Positions 37,175 to 45,387 of a stretch of DNA of 64,000 bases are shown one piece after another. The first letter of the stretch is position 1. The number at the start of each line of letters is the position of its first letter. Under the pieces are notes generated by a model that saw only the letters and a list, made by a program, of their open reading frames with translations, did not search any database and was not told where the DNA came from. A program made the translations under genes and the position numbers. Location of the stretch: positions 434,001-498,000 of the forward strand of contig NZ_JADR01000001.1 of the NCBI RefSeq assembly GCF_000518485.1. The letters run 5' to 3'. The DNA is from Olleya marilimosa CAM030 (GTDB lineage Bacteria > Bacteroidota > Bacteroidia > Flavobacteriales > Flavobacteriaceae).

Positions 37175-38290
37175 ATGACGTCTTCAGATTTTTTTGAACA
37201 GCTTACTCAACAGTTCACAAATCAGCTTCCTTTTGTAGCGTATAAAAAGCCCAATCAATTAGCGGTAAAAGCAATGCTTCAGGATAGCAATCAGCTTCAT
37301 TTTACGACAAATTTTGAGGATAGCGGTTTTGTGTTTTCACCTTTTAAAAATGAAGATAATACGGTATTATTTCCTTTAGATAAAAGCAAAGTAATAGATT
37401 GTTTGTTTGATAGTAAACCTGATCAAGCTAAAAGCCAATTAAGTAGCACGATAAATGTTTCAGCGAAAGCGAAACATATGCAAATAGTAGAGAAAGCTAT
37501 TTCCAAAATTGAAGATGGTAGTTTTAAAAAAGTAGTGATATCTCGAGTTGAAACCGAAACTTTTCCTGAAGACAATACGCTTTTACTATTTAAAAAACTG
37601 TTAGCGACCTATAAAACAGCACTAGTGTATTGTTGGTATCACCCAAAAGTAGGGCTGTGGCTAGGAGCAACGCCTGAAACATTATTAAAAGTAGAAGGCA
37701 ACCGCTTTTTAACCATGTCTCTTGCAGGTACACAACAATATAAAAACACAATTGATGTCCAGTGGCAGTCCAAGGAACAAGAAGAACAGCAATTAGTTAC
37801 GGATTTTATAGTAGGTAGTTTAGAGTCATCAGTAAGTAGTATTAATTTGGGCACTACAGAGACTATTAAAGCAGGGAATTTATTGCATTTGCAAACTAAG
37901 ATTTCTGGACTATTAAAGCCTGAAAATGGATTACAATCCGTTATTGCTAAATTACATCCAACACCTGCAGTTTGCGGTTTACCTAAAGAAAACGCTAAAC
38001 AGTTTATATTAAAAAACGAAGGCTATAATCGTGAATATTATACCGGTTTTTTAGGCGAAATAAATATTAAACAAGCCAAAACAAGAAATACCAATCGCAG
38101 AAATGTAGAGAATAACGCTTACGGATCCGTAAAAACAATATCGCATTTGTTTGTTAATTTAAGATGTCTGCAAATTAAGCACAACAAAGCATTAATCTAT
38201 GTTGGAGGCGGAATTACAAAAGATTCTATACATGAAAACGAATGGGAAGAAACCGTTGCAAAATCTAAGACTGTTAAAAACCTCTTATAA
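37175..38290 (+). CDS. menF: Isochorismate synthase
   Basis: 371 residues of the chorismate-utilising family. Conserved blocks are KVVISRVE, WLGATPETLLKVEGNRFLTM, SLAGTQQY, the ECHHIQTKISG-like LHLQTKISG, LHPTPAVCGLPK and REYYTGFLGE. It isomerises chorismate to isochorismate as the first committed menaquinone step. It could in principle feed a siderophore, but the neighbours make menaquinone the clear choice. An in-frame copy of the hairpin element encodes VSAKAKH near residue 95. Confidence 0.92.
   Translation: MTSSDFFEQLTQQFTNQLPFVAYKKPNQLAVKAMLQDSNQLHFTTNFEDSGFVFSPFKNEDNTVLFPLDKSKVIDCLFDSKPDQAKSQLSSTINVSAKAKHMQIVEKAISKIEDGSFKKVVISRVETETFPEDNTLLLFKKLLATYKTALVYCWYHPKVGLWLGATPETLLKVEGNRFLTMSLAGTQQYKNTIDVQWQSKEQEEQQLVTDFIVGSLESSVSSINLGTTETIKAGNLLHLQTKISGLLKPENGLQSVIAKLHPTPAVCGLPKENAKQFILKNEGYNREYYTGFLGEINIKQAKTRNTNRRNVENNAYGSVKTISHLFVNLRCLQIKHNKALIYVGGGITKDSIHENEWEETVAKSKTVKNLL
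37458..37475 (+). repeat. Dispersed GAAA-hairpin element, copy 5 (in menF)
   Basis: TTTCAGCGAAAGCGAAAC, core GCGAAAGC, read in frame as Ser-Ala-Lys-Ala-Lys. Confidence 0.75.
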
Positions 38291-38316
38291 TGGTTTTATT
38301 TAGGAATTGTGTTTCG

Positions 38317-38324
38317 TATTTTTG
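38317..38324 (+). promoter_or_regulatory. Candidate -7 box before menD
   Basis: TATTTTTG fits TAnnTTTG, 8 bp before the ATG at 38333, which would give a very short or absent leader. Read-through from menF may matter more. Confidence 0.3.
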
Positions 38325-38332
38325 TATAACAC

Positions 38333-40084
38333 ATGAAACACCCAAAAATACCTTTAGCGCAAACGGTAATTCAGCTTTGTAAAGCCAAGAATATCCAACA
38401 CATTGTACTGTCTCCAGGAAGCAGAAATGCGCCATTAACCATTGGATTTACTCACGATCCTTTTTTTAAATGTTATAGTATTGTGGACGAGCGTTGCGCA
38501 GCTTTTTTCGCATTAGGTATCGCACAACAAATAAAGCATCCCGTAGCAGTGGTTTGTACTTCTGGTAGTGCGTTGTTAAATTATTATCCAGCAGTGTCAG
38601 AAGCGTATTATAGCCATGTTCCGTTAGTGGTTTTAAGTGCAGATAGACCTAAGTACTTGGTAGGAATAGGAGATGGACAGACTATAAATCAAGAAAACGT
38701 TTTTAAAAATCACATACAATATTCGGCTAATTTAAAGCAAGATTTAAATCCTGAAAATCAAAACGCTTTCGCGGAAGACTTGCCAATAATGAAGAGTATT
38801 GAGAATAAAATCGAACGCTTTTTAGGGCTACAACAAGGGATCCAACAATACAACGAAACCGAAATTAATAAAGCCTTTAATATAGCAATAACAACACAAG
38901 GCCCTGTACATGTTAATATTCCGTTTGATGAGCCTTTATATCAAATGGTGGATGCGCTAACGGTAACTCCAGAAGTTGTACCAATACCTAAAAAAAATAT
39001 AGTTAGGGAAAATTATAACGCTTTCGCTGAAATTTGGAATAACTCCAAAAAGAAGTTAGTATTAGTTGGTGTTTTGGCTCCAAATAGCGTAGAACAGCAC
39101 TTTATTGACGTTTTAGCAGAAGATGATAGTGTATTGATATTAACCGAAAGTACGTCTAATTTACACCACGATAATATTTGTCCAAGTATTGATAAATTAA
39201 TTGGTGCGCTTTCTGAGCAAGAGTTACAAGGCTTACAACCAGAAATACTATTAACCTTTGGAGGTTTAATAGTATCAAAAAAAATAAAGAAATTTTTAAG
39301 AACCCATAAGCCAGCACAACATTGGCATGTAGCAGAAAATGGTGCAAATGACACCTTTTTTGTGCTAAACAAGGTGTTTAAGCAATCAATAAACTCGTTT
39401 TTCCAAGCTTTTATACCATTAACTAAAGCTTTAAAAAGTGATTATAACCCATTTTGGAAAAACCAAATGGCTATTAGACGCGAAAAGCATTTGCAATACA
39501 TGGGCTTAATACCATTTTCAGATTTTAAAGTCTTTGATGTGTTACTAAAAAGTATACCAAATTATACGCAATTACAAGTAGGTAATAGTTCTGCTATTAG
39601 ATATACACAGCTTTTTGATATTAATCCAACGTTGGACGTTTTTTGTAATCGAGGCACTAGCGGAATTGATGGAAGTACAAGTACCGCAATTGGAGCATCC
39701 ATAACAAGAGATAATCCAACCGTCTTCATTACTGGAGATTTAAGCTTTTTTTACGATAGTAATGCGTTGTGGAATAATTATATACCTAATAACTTTAGGA
39801 TTATAGTTATTAATAACGAAGGAGGAGGGATTTTTAGAATTTTACCAGGACATAAAAATACAGATAACTTTGATTATTTTTTCGAAACCAAACATCATTT
39901 AACTGCTAAGCAATTATGTGGCATGTATGGTTTTGAATACACTACAGCATCTTCAGAAAATGAACTTTCAGTAGCTTTGTCAGATTTTTATAACACTTCA
40001 AAAACACCTAAATTATTAGAGGTGTTTACACCTTCAAGGACAAATGATGACATTTTATTAGATTATTTTAAGTTTGTAAAATAA
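38333..40084 (+). CDS. menD: SEPHCHC synthase (2-oxoglutarate decarboxylase / isochorismate condensing)
   Basis: 583 residues, a thiamine-diphosphate enzyme. It shows LSPGSRNAPLTIGF, VDERCAAFFALGIAQ (activating Glu), CTSGSALLNYYPAVSEA, SADRP, and in the PP domain CNRGTSGIDGSTSTAIGAS and the ThDP/Mg motif GDLSFFYDSNALWNN followed by NNEGGGIF. It joins 2-oxoglutarate to isochorismate in menaquinone synthesis. Two copies of the dispersed hairpin element lie in frame (NAFAED near residue 146 and NAFAEI near 231), both in stretches between conserved blocks. Confidence 0.96.
   Translation: MKHPKIPLAQTVIQLCKAKNIQHIVLSPGSRNAPLTIGFTHDPFFKCYSIVDERCAAFFALGIAQQIKHPVAVVCTSGSALLNYYPAVSEAYYSHVPLVVLSADRPKYLVGIGDGQTINQENVFKNHIQYSANLKQDLNPENQNAFAEDLPIMKSIENKIERFLGLQQGIQQYNETEINKAFNIAITTQGPVHVNIPFDEPLYQMVDALTVTPEVVPIPKKNIVRENYNAFAEIWNNSKKKLVLVGVLAPNSVEQHFIDVLAEDDSVLILTESTSNLHHDNICPSIDKLIGALSEQELQGLQPEILLTFGGLIVSKKIKKFLRTHKPAQHWHVAENGANDTFFVLNKVFKQSINSFFQAFIPLTKALKSDYNPFWKNQMAIRREKHLQYMGLIPFSDFKVFDVLLKSIPNYTQLQVGNSSAIRYTQLFDINPTLDVFCNRGTSGIDGSTSTAIGASITRDNPTVFITGDLSFFYDSNALWNNYIPNNFRIIVINNEGGGIFRILPGHKNTDNFDYFFETKHHLTAKQLCGMYGFEYTTASSENELSVALSDFYNTSKTPKLLEVFTPSRTNDDILLDYFKFVK
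38762..38777 (-). repeat. Dispersed GAAA-hairpin element, copy 6 (in menD)
   Basis: AACGCTTTCGCGGAAG; on the minus strand TTCCGCGAAAGCG. Read in frame as Asn-Ala-Phe-Ala-Glu. Confidence 0.7.
39017..39033 (-). repeat. Dispersed GAAA-hairpin element, copy 7 (in menD)
   Basis: AACGCTTTCGCTGAAAT; on the minus strand TTTCAGCGAAAGCG. Second copy in the same gene, again read as Asn-Ala-Phe-Ala-Glu. Confidence 0.7.
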
Positions 40085-40202
40085 TTTCGTCGAAAAAAAT
40101 GGACGTTTATCGTAATTGTAATAATATTTTTTTTCGCTTAAAAAGAGATATAAAAAAATTGTACCTTTAAGAAGCTAAAAATATTAATCTAAATTTAAAA
40201 TT

Positions 40203-40544
40203 ATGAGTAAACGTGATGAATTAATCGCAAAGTATGCAACAGACTTAAAAGACAAATGTGGTGTAACAGCAGATATGGATTTTTTAACTAAGGTAACTAT
40301 AGGTTGTGGTCCATCAATTTATAATAAAGATTCAGCTACTGTATCTGGTTCTGATGCATCAGAGTTAGCGACTGTAAAAAACAATTTTTTAATTAAAAAA
40401 TTAGGATTAGCAGATAGCGAAGATTTAGATAAGGCAATTGATTCTGTAATGGAAACTTACGGAAGATCAAATAAAAATAAGTACAGAGCAGTGGTTTACT
40501 ATTTATTAGCTAAACATTTCAAAAAAGAGTCTGTTTACAAATAG
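40203..40544 (+). CDS. DUF2853 family protein
   Basis: 113 residues, small soluble and mostly helical: KYATDLKDKCGVTADMDFL, then VTIGCGPSIYNKDSATVSGSD, and a helical C-terminal half ending KYRAVVYYLLAKHFKKESVYK. This is the pattern of DUF2853, a small cytoplasmic family with a solved fold but no known activity. It has its own leader with a TACCTTTA box and ends in a strong terminator, so it is a separate transcription unit inside the men region. Confidence 0.8.
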   Translation: MSKRDELIAKYATDLKDKCGVTADMDFLTKVTIGCGPSIYNKDSATVSGSDASELATVKNNFLIKKLGLADSEDLDKAIDSVMETYGRSNKNKYRAVVYYLLAKHFKKESVYK

Positions 40545-40569
40545 AATTAAAAAAAATACATAAAAAAAG

Positions 40570-40595
40570 CGTTACAGTTCTGTAACGTTTTTTTT
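40570..40595 (+). terminator. Rho-independent terminator of the DUF2853 gene
   Basis: CGTTACA (40570-40576) pairs with TGTAACG (40581-40587) around a 4-nt loop, followed by eight T residues. Confidence 0.9.
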
Positions 40596-40614
40596 ATATG
40601 CTTACATTTGCAAA

Positions 40615-41454
40615 ATGATACAAATAGGACAATTCAATACACTTGAAATTTTAAGAGACACAGAACCTGGATTATTTTTAGGTGATGCAGATAATAACGA
40701 AGTATTATTACCTAATAGATATGTTCCAGAACATTTTGAAATTGGTGATAAAATCGAGGTATTTGTATATTTAGATAACGAAGAACGAATTATCGCAACA
40801 ACTACAGAACCATACATTTTAGATGGCGAGTTTGCTATGTTACGTTGTAATGAAGTTACTAAATTTGGTGCTTTTTTAGATTTTGGATTGGTAAAAGAGT
40901 TGTTTTGTCCATTTAAAGAACAAGCTTTCCCAATGAAAAAAGGAGGTTGGTATTTAGTGCGATGCTATCTTGATGAGGTTACTGAGCGTTTGGTTGCTTC
41001 AAGTAAAACCAATCGTTTTTTAGATAATAAAGAGTTAACTGTATCTCAGTATGATCAAGTAGATATTATTGTTTCTCATCCAAGTGATTTAGGGATGAAT
41101 GTAATTGTTAATAATAAACATACAGGATTAATTTATAAAGACAATATCTTTCAAGACATTAGTGTTGGAGATAAATTAAAAGGTATTGTTAAAAAAATAA
41201 GACCAGGTAATAAACTAGATATTAGTTTAGGAGAGATAGGTTATAGAAATATAGAGCCTAACGCAGAGAAGATTATGCAAGAGCTAACAGATAATAATGG
41301 CTTTTTAGCACTTACTGATAAATCTAGTCCAGAAAACATTAAGGATACTTTACAAATGAGTAAAAAAACCTTTAAAAAAGCACTAGGGACTTTGTATAAA
41401 CAAAAATTAGTGGACTTAAAAGACGATGGGATTTACCTTAAGAAGCACGATTAG
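40615..41454 (+). CDS. CvfB-type S1-like RNA-binding protein
   Basis: 279 residues. It contains S1-like OB folds at about 1-60 (IGQFNTLEILRDTEPGLFLGD), 65-140 (KFGAFLDFGLVKELFCPFKEQ) and 145-210 (GLIYKDNIFQDISVGDKLKG). A C-terminal winged helix (about 220-279) with SPENIKDTLQMSKKTFKKAL follows. This is the CvfB/YitL architecture. The S. aureus protein binds RNA and influences virulence gene expression; here a post-transcriptional role is inferred. It starts just after the DUF2853 terminator, leaving little room for a promoter. Confidence 0.88.
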   Translation: MIQIGQFNTLEILRDTEPGLFLGDADNNEVLLPNRYVPEHFEIGDKIEVFVYLDNEERIIATTTEPYILDGEFAMLRCNEVTKFGAFLDFGLVKELFCPFKEQAFPMKKGGWYLVRCYLDEVTERLVASSKTNRFLDNKELTVSQYDQVDIIVSHPSDLGMNVIVNNKHTGLIYKDNIFQDISVGDKLKGIVKKIRPGNKLDISLGEIGYRNIEPNAEKIMQELTDNNGFLALTDKSSPENIKDTLQMSKKTFKKALGTLYKQKLVDLKDDGIYLKKHD

Positions 41455-41869
41455 TCTTATTTACTAAGTCATTTTTAATTCTAGCCCACTCAATAGCTTC
41501 ATATAAGTCCTCAAAACGTTCGACTTCCGCTTTAGAGAATACTTTTTCCATTAGTGCGTTAAACCAACTTTTTTCACTCTTTGTGACAACAGCATAGCCA
41601 TTTAGCGTGTTGTTATTTCTATAAAATTTAAGCCAATCAGATGGTTTAACAGAATAGTTATTTATACGGTTAGAAATATAACAGACACTTATTTCTGGAC
41701 CATAAAAATCATGAACAGTTTCAATAACTTTTTCAGCTTCTTTCCAAGTATAGGTAATACCTTCGTTAATTTCTGAAATCACAATACCATCAAGAAAATA
41801 AAAATTACCTTGTTCTGTGATGTGAACATCCAAGATAAATTCTGCTAATGTGGAATCAATAATTGTCAT
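41438..41869 (-). CDS. Unknown protein, paralogue of the gene at 42048
   Basis: 143 residues, soluble. Blocks FYFLDGIVISEINEGITYTW, YISNRINNYSVKPSDW and LNGYAVV match those of the next reverse-strand gene, so both belong to one family. The alternating strands and helices suggest a STAS/SpoIIAA-like fold, but that is only a guess from secondary structure. Its end overlaps the stop of cvfB by 17 bp. It has its own promoter-like box at 41889. No function known. Confidence 0.65.
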   Translation of the reverse strand: MTIIDSTLAEFILDVHITEQGNFYFLDGIVISEINEGITYTWKEAEKVIETVHDFYGPEISVCYISNRINNYSVKPSDWLKFYRNNNTLNGYAVVTKSEKSWFNALMEKVFSKAEVERFEDLYEAIEWARIKNDLVNKTNRAS

Positions 41870-41888
41870 ATAAATATTAATTGGTATA

Positions 41889-41896
41889 CAAAATTA
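41889..41896 (-). promoter_or_regulatory. Candidate promoter of the gene at 41438
   Basis: On the minus strand TAATTTTG matches TAnnTTTG, with TTG 20 bp upstream as the -33 element, and lies about 20 bp before the start codon. This is one of the best Bacteroidota-type promoters in the window. Confidence 0.5.
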
Positions 41897-41978
41897 AATC
41901 ACAAGCTATTAGTTAGCAACTTGTTATAGTCCTAATGTTTAAAATTTCGACAAAAAATTGTATAAATAGGTCAAACGA

Positions 41979-42023
41979 CAAAAAAAAGCCACCTAAAAGA
42001 GGTTAGGGCTCTAAAAGGTAGCT
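41979..42023 (-). terminator. Terminator of the gene at 42048
   Basis: On the minus strand AGCTACCT (42023-42016) pairs with AGGTGGCT (41994-41987), with an inner AGAG/CTCT extension across a 3-nt internal loop, followed by about eight T residues. It isolates the two paralogous genes from each other. Confidence 0.75.
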
Positions 42024-42047
42024 GTTAAGCATCTATAAAATAGTAGC

Positions 42048-42491
42048 TTAGGGTATATTAAATTTCACGCTATCATCAGACGAATTTAATATATTATCAT
42101 TTATGTTATTATAAGCTTTTGTTATGTTATCAAAGGCTAATACTGGTATTTTGCTAAATTGTTTTTCTAAGCTAATATTTATGTTATTAAAACCAGAGCT
42201 TCCTACAATGCCATAAAATTTTAAATTAGGTAAGTTTTTATTGTATTTTGGTAAATCTAAAACCTCAATAGAGTATTTGTTTAATCTATTTGAGATAATC
42301 CCAAAAGGTTTTTTTAAAACTTCGTAATAATTATAAATACATTTAAAAGCTGTTTTAGTGCTATTAAAGCTTACATGTTCACCTTCATTAACTTGTGCAA
42401 TAATCATATTTTCGAAGAAAAATAAATCACCCATAGGAAACTTGTGTACTTCTTTTATCTGATTATAAATTTCAGAATTTATTACATTCAT
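42048..42491 (-). CDS. Unknown protein, paralogue of the gene at 41438
   Basis: 147 residues with LFFFENMIIAQVNEGEHVSF, GIISNRLNKYSIEVLDLPKY and LKFYGIVG, aligning block by block with the neighbouring reverse-strand protein (INEG, ISNRxNxYS, Y-A/G-V-V). No signal peptide, membrane helix or catalytic motif is seen. The two proteins have diverged strongly while keeping the ISNR motif. The gene has its own promoter and terminator. Function unknown. Confidence 0.65.
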   Translation of the reverse strand: MNVINSEIYNQIKEVHKFPMGDLFFFENMIIAQVNEGEHVSFNSTKTAFKCIYNYYEVLKKPFGIISNRLNKYSIEVLDLPKYNKNLPNLKFYGIVGSSGFNNINISLEKQFSKIPVLAFDNITKAYNNINDNILNSSDDSVKFNIP

Positions 42492-42792
42492 TATAGATGG
42501 ATTATTAATTCTATATCAAAGATAATAAGTGGTCCTAAAATCTGAAACCAAATATAGTGTTTTATTTCTTAAATAGATAAAAAGCAAATAAATAGGTTAA
42601 AACGCAGTTATTTGAATTAGCTTTATGTTATTTATAATCTGTTAATCAGGCAGTTGTGGTTTTTGTGTGTATTTTTATAATGTCCAAATTGTTACAGATA
42701 ATTATAATCATTCGGTGTCTTAAATTTAATTTTAATTCTCTTAAAAATTTAAATTTGCGTATTTTTATGACCTCAAAAATTAATGATATCTT
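42492..42792. other. 301 bp intergenic region, divergent gene at 42048 and menB
   Basis: Very AT-rich. It holds a minus-strand -7 box (42517-42524, TATCTTTG read on that strand) for the gene at 42048. Just before menB lies GCGTATTTTTATGACC, a degenerate -7 box on the plus strand. I see no RNA gene, ORF or strong hairpin in the remainder. Confidence 0.5.
42517..42524 (-). promoter_or_regulatory. Candidate -7 box of the gene at 42048
   Basis: CAAAGATA on the plus strand, TATCTTTG on the minus strand (TAnnTTTG), 26 bp before the start codon. Confidence 0.45.
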
Positions 42793-43632
42793 ATGGAGCA
42801 AATTAAATGGATAAAGGCAAAAGATTACGAGGATATAACCTATAGTAAATGCAATGGAGTTGCTAGAATAGCTTTTAACAGACCAGATGTACGAAACGCT
42901 TTTAGACCAAAAACGACAAAAGAATTATATGATGCTTTTTATGATGCAGGTGAAGATACATCAATAGGTGTAGTGTTATTATCTGCAGAAGGTCCATCGT
43001 CTAAAGATGGTATTTATAGTTTTTGTTCTGGAGGAGATCAAAAAGCAAGAGGTCATCAAGGTTACGTTGGCGAAGATGGTTACCACAGACTAAATATATT
43101 GGAAGTACAACGTCTAATTAGGTTTATGCCAAAAGCTGTTATTGCAGTTGTGCCAGGTTGGGCTGTTGGTGGTGGACATAGTTTGCATGTGGTTTGCGAT
43201 TTAACTTTAGCTAGTAAAGAACACGCTATTTTTAAACAAACAGATGCAGATGTTACAAGTTTTGATGGTGGTTACGGATCTGCTTATTTAGCCAAAATGG
43301 TTGGACAGAAAAAAGCTAGAGAAATCTTCTTTTTAGGAAGAAATTATTCTGCACAAGAAGCTTTTGATATGGGAATGGTTAATGCTGTTATTCCTCATGA
43401 TGAGCTAGAAAATACTGCTTACCAATGGGCTCAGGAAATTTTAGAAAAATCGCCAACCTCTATCAAAATGTTAAAATTTGCAATGAATTTAACAGACGAT
43501 GGTATGGTAGGACAACAAGTATTTGCTGGAGAAGCAACACGATTAGCTTACATGACAGATGAAGCTAAGGAAGGTAGAGATGCGTTTTTAGAAAAACGTA
43601 AACCTAACTTTCCAAAACAATGGATTCCATAA
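42793..43632 (+). CDS. menB: 1,4-dihydroxy-2-naphthoyl-CoA synthase
   Basis: 279 residues of the crotonase superfamily. RIAFNRPDVRNAFRP, FCSGGDQKARGHQGY (oxyanion glycine and mobile loop), VVPGWAVGGGHSLHVVCDLTLAS, and QTDADVTSFDGGYGSAYLAK are all MenB-specific. The aspartate in QTDAD marks the bicarbonate-independent group, where E. coli-type enzymes have glycine and need bicarbonate. It closes the second ring of the naphthoquinone from succinylbenzoyl-CoA. It is 3 bp from menA and starts a second men transcript. Confidence 0.97.
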   Translation: MEQIKWIKAKDYEDITYSKCNGVARIAFNRPDVRNAFRPKTTKELYDAFYDAGEDTSIGVVLLSAEGPSSKDGIYSFCSGGDQKARGHQGYVGEDGYHRLNILEVQRLIRFMPKAVIAVVPGWAVGGGHSLHVVCDLTLASKEHAIFKQTDADVTSFDGGYGSAYLAKMVGQKKAREIFFLGRNYSAQEAFDMGMVNAVIPHDELENTAYQWAQEILEKSPTSIKMLKFAMNLTDDGMVGQQVFAGEATRLAYMTDEAKEGRDAFLEKRKPNFPKQWIP

Positions 43633-43635
43633 TAT

Positions 43636-44538
43636 ATGAAAGACTTAAAAAAGTGGTTGTCGGCAATGCGCTTACGTACATTGCCTTTATCCATATCAGG
43701 TATTATTGTAGCAGCTTGTTTAGCAAAATATAATGGTGTATTTGATTATATAATTTTTGTATTTGCTATTCTAACGACCTTGAGTTATCAAATTTTATCA
43801 AACTTGGCTAACGATTATGGTGATGGTGTAAAAGGTACAGATAACGATCAAAGAATTGGACCTGCTAGAGCGTTACAGTCTGGAGCCATTACTAAAGAAG
43901 AAATGTTTAATGCTATTAAAATAAATGTTTTAATTAGTATTGCCTTAACGGTTTCGTTAATATTTTTTTCGTTTAAATCAGAACATCTTTTGCTAGCTTT
44001 TACGTTTTTTATATTAGCATCATTGTCTATTTATGCTGCAATAAAATATACTGTAGGTAATAATGCTTATGGTTATAAAGGTAAAGGAGATGTCTTTGTG
44101 TTTGTGTTTTTTGGTTTAGTTAGTGTTTTAGGTTGCTATGTTTTGTTTGCCAAACAAATTGATTATATCGCTATTTTACCTGCAATAGCCATAGGTTTGT
44201 TAAGTACAGCTGTATTAAACCTTAATAACATGAGAGATATTGTGTCTGATGTTACTGCTAACAAAATTACATTAGCAGTTAAATTAGGTGCTGTTAAGGC
44301 CAAAAAATATCACTATTTTTTAGTAATTACCGCTATAGTTTTATCTGTATTATTTGGTGTATTATATTACAAGTCACCGTTTAATCTTATCTATTTTATA
44401 GCCTATATACCTTTACTATTGCATCTTAAAACAGTGAAGTCGGTTAATAATCCTAAGGATTTTGATCCAGAACTTAAAAAATTGGCTTTAACCACAGTGT
44501 TACTAAGCTTGCTTTTAGGTATTGGTCAGTTATTATAA
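43636..44538 (+). CDS. menA: 1,4-dihydroxy-2-naphthoate polyprenyltransferase
   Basis: 300 residues, UbiA superfamily, with about eight or nine membrane helices. The prenyl-diphosphate/Mg motif is QILSNLANDYGDGVKGTDND with RIGPARALQSG, and the second aspartate motif is NLNNMRDIVSD. It prenylates dihydroxynaphthoate at the cytoplasmic membrane to give demethylmenaquinone. It follows menB by 3 bp. Its stop abuts the stop of the convergent short-chain dehydrogenase. Confidence 0.95.
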   Translation: MKDLKKWLSAMRLRTLPLSISGIIVAACLAKYNGVFDYIIFVFAILTTLSYQILSNLANDYGDGVKGTDNDQRIGPARALQSGAITKEEMFNAIKINVLISIALTVSLIFFSFKSEHLLLAFTFFILASLSIYAAIKYTVGNNAYGYKGKGDVFVFVFFGLVSVLGCYVLFAKQIDYIAILPAIAIGLLSTAVLNLNNMRDIVSDVTANKITLAVKLGAVKAKKYHYFLVITAIVLSVLFGVLYYKSPFNLIYFIAYIPLLLHLKTVKSVNNPKDFDPELKKLALTTVLLSLLLGIGQLL

Positions 44539-45330
44539 TTATCTAACTTGACTTTTCATAACTATACGATGAAGCAATTTTGGAAAAAATCGCTTTAGAT
44601 ATACACCTATAATTTCTTTTTTACCAATGTAAGCTTCAAATTTTTCTTTTTGTATGGCTTTTATCATACGGTTACAAAAGGTAGTAATGGATAATCCGTT
44701 TTCAGTAGCAATATCTTGACTGTTCTGTAAAGATCCATCACCAATTAAAGCATTTTTAGCAATATTTGTGTTTACAAAACCTGGACAGATTATAGTCACT
44801 TTTACATTATCTTTTTGATGTTCCATTCGCATAGCATCAAAAAACCCATGCACAGCATGTTTTGCACCACAATATCCAGAACGATATGGCGAACTAAATT
44901 TACCCATCAAGCTTGTTACCACAACATAGTGGCCACTTTGATTTTTTATAAAGTGTGGTAATAACGCTTTACTTAAAGCAACGGTTCCAAGATAATCTAC
45001 GTCCATTAATTTTTTGTCCACTGCAATATCTGTGTCTAAAATTAGTGATCGTTGACTAATTCCGCCATTATTTATTAATAGGTCAATAGATCCAAAAAGG
45101 CTTATAGCTTTATTTACAATAGGCTTCATGTTGTCATAATTAGCCAAATCAAAGGGTAAGGTAGCAATGTTTTCAGGTTTAGGACACAACTGCTTAATTT
45201 TGTTCAAATCGGTTTCTTTTCTTGAAGAAATTATTATTTGACAATCTAATTTGGATAAGGCTAAAACTAACCCTTTTCCAATTCCGCTAGAAGCACCTGT
45301 AATCCAAATAACTTTATTTTTAAAGGTCAT
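44539..45330 (-). CDS. Short-chain dehydrogenase/reductase
   Basis: 263 residues with a Rossmann fold: TGASSGIGKG cofactor loop, LPFDLAN, LLINNGGISQRS, the catalytic Ser in VVVTSLMGKFSSPYR, and YCGAKHAVHGF (Tyr and Lys). The C-terminal extension includes YLKRFFPKLLHRIVMKSQVR, basic and possibly membrane-touching. It resembles the DHRS7-like/DltE-type group, with unknown substrate. It lies in reverse orientation between menA and menC and has no obvious menaquinone role. Confidence 0.87.
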   Translation of the reverse strand: MTFKNKVIWITGASSGIGKGLVLALSKLDCQIIISSRKETDLNKIKQLCPKPENIATLPFDLANYDNMKPIVNKAISLFGSIDLLINNGGISQRSLILDTDIAVDKKLMDVDYLGTVALSKALLPHFIKNQSGHYVVVTSLMGKFSSPYRSGYCGAKHAVHGFFDAMRMEHQKDNVKVTIICPGFVNTNIAKNALIGDGSLQNSQDIATENGLSITTFCNRMIKAIQKEKFEAYIGKKEIIGVYLKRFFPKLLHRIVMKSQVR

Positions 45331-45387
45331 GTAATCGTAGTTTTTTAGGTGAAATTACGAAAATATTTAAGTATTTTTGAAATCCTT

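Noticed and set aside
41515-41540. Possible degenerate hairpin copy in the gene at 41438 (ACTTCCGCTTTAGAG)
   Set aside because: Only one arm is present and no stem can form.
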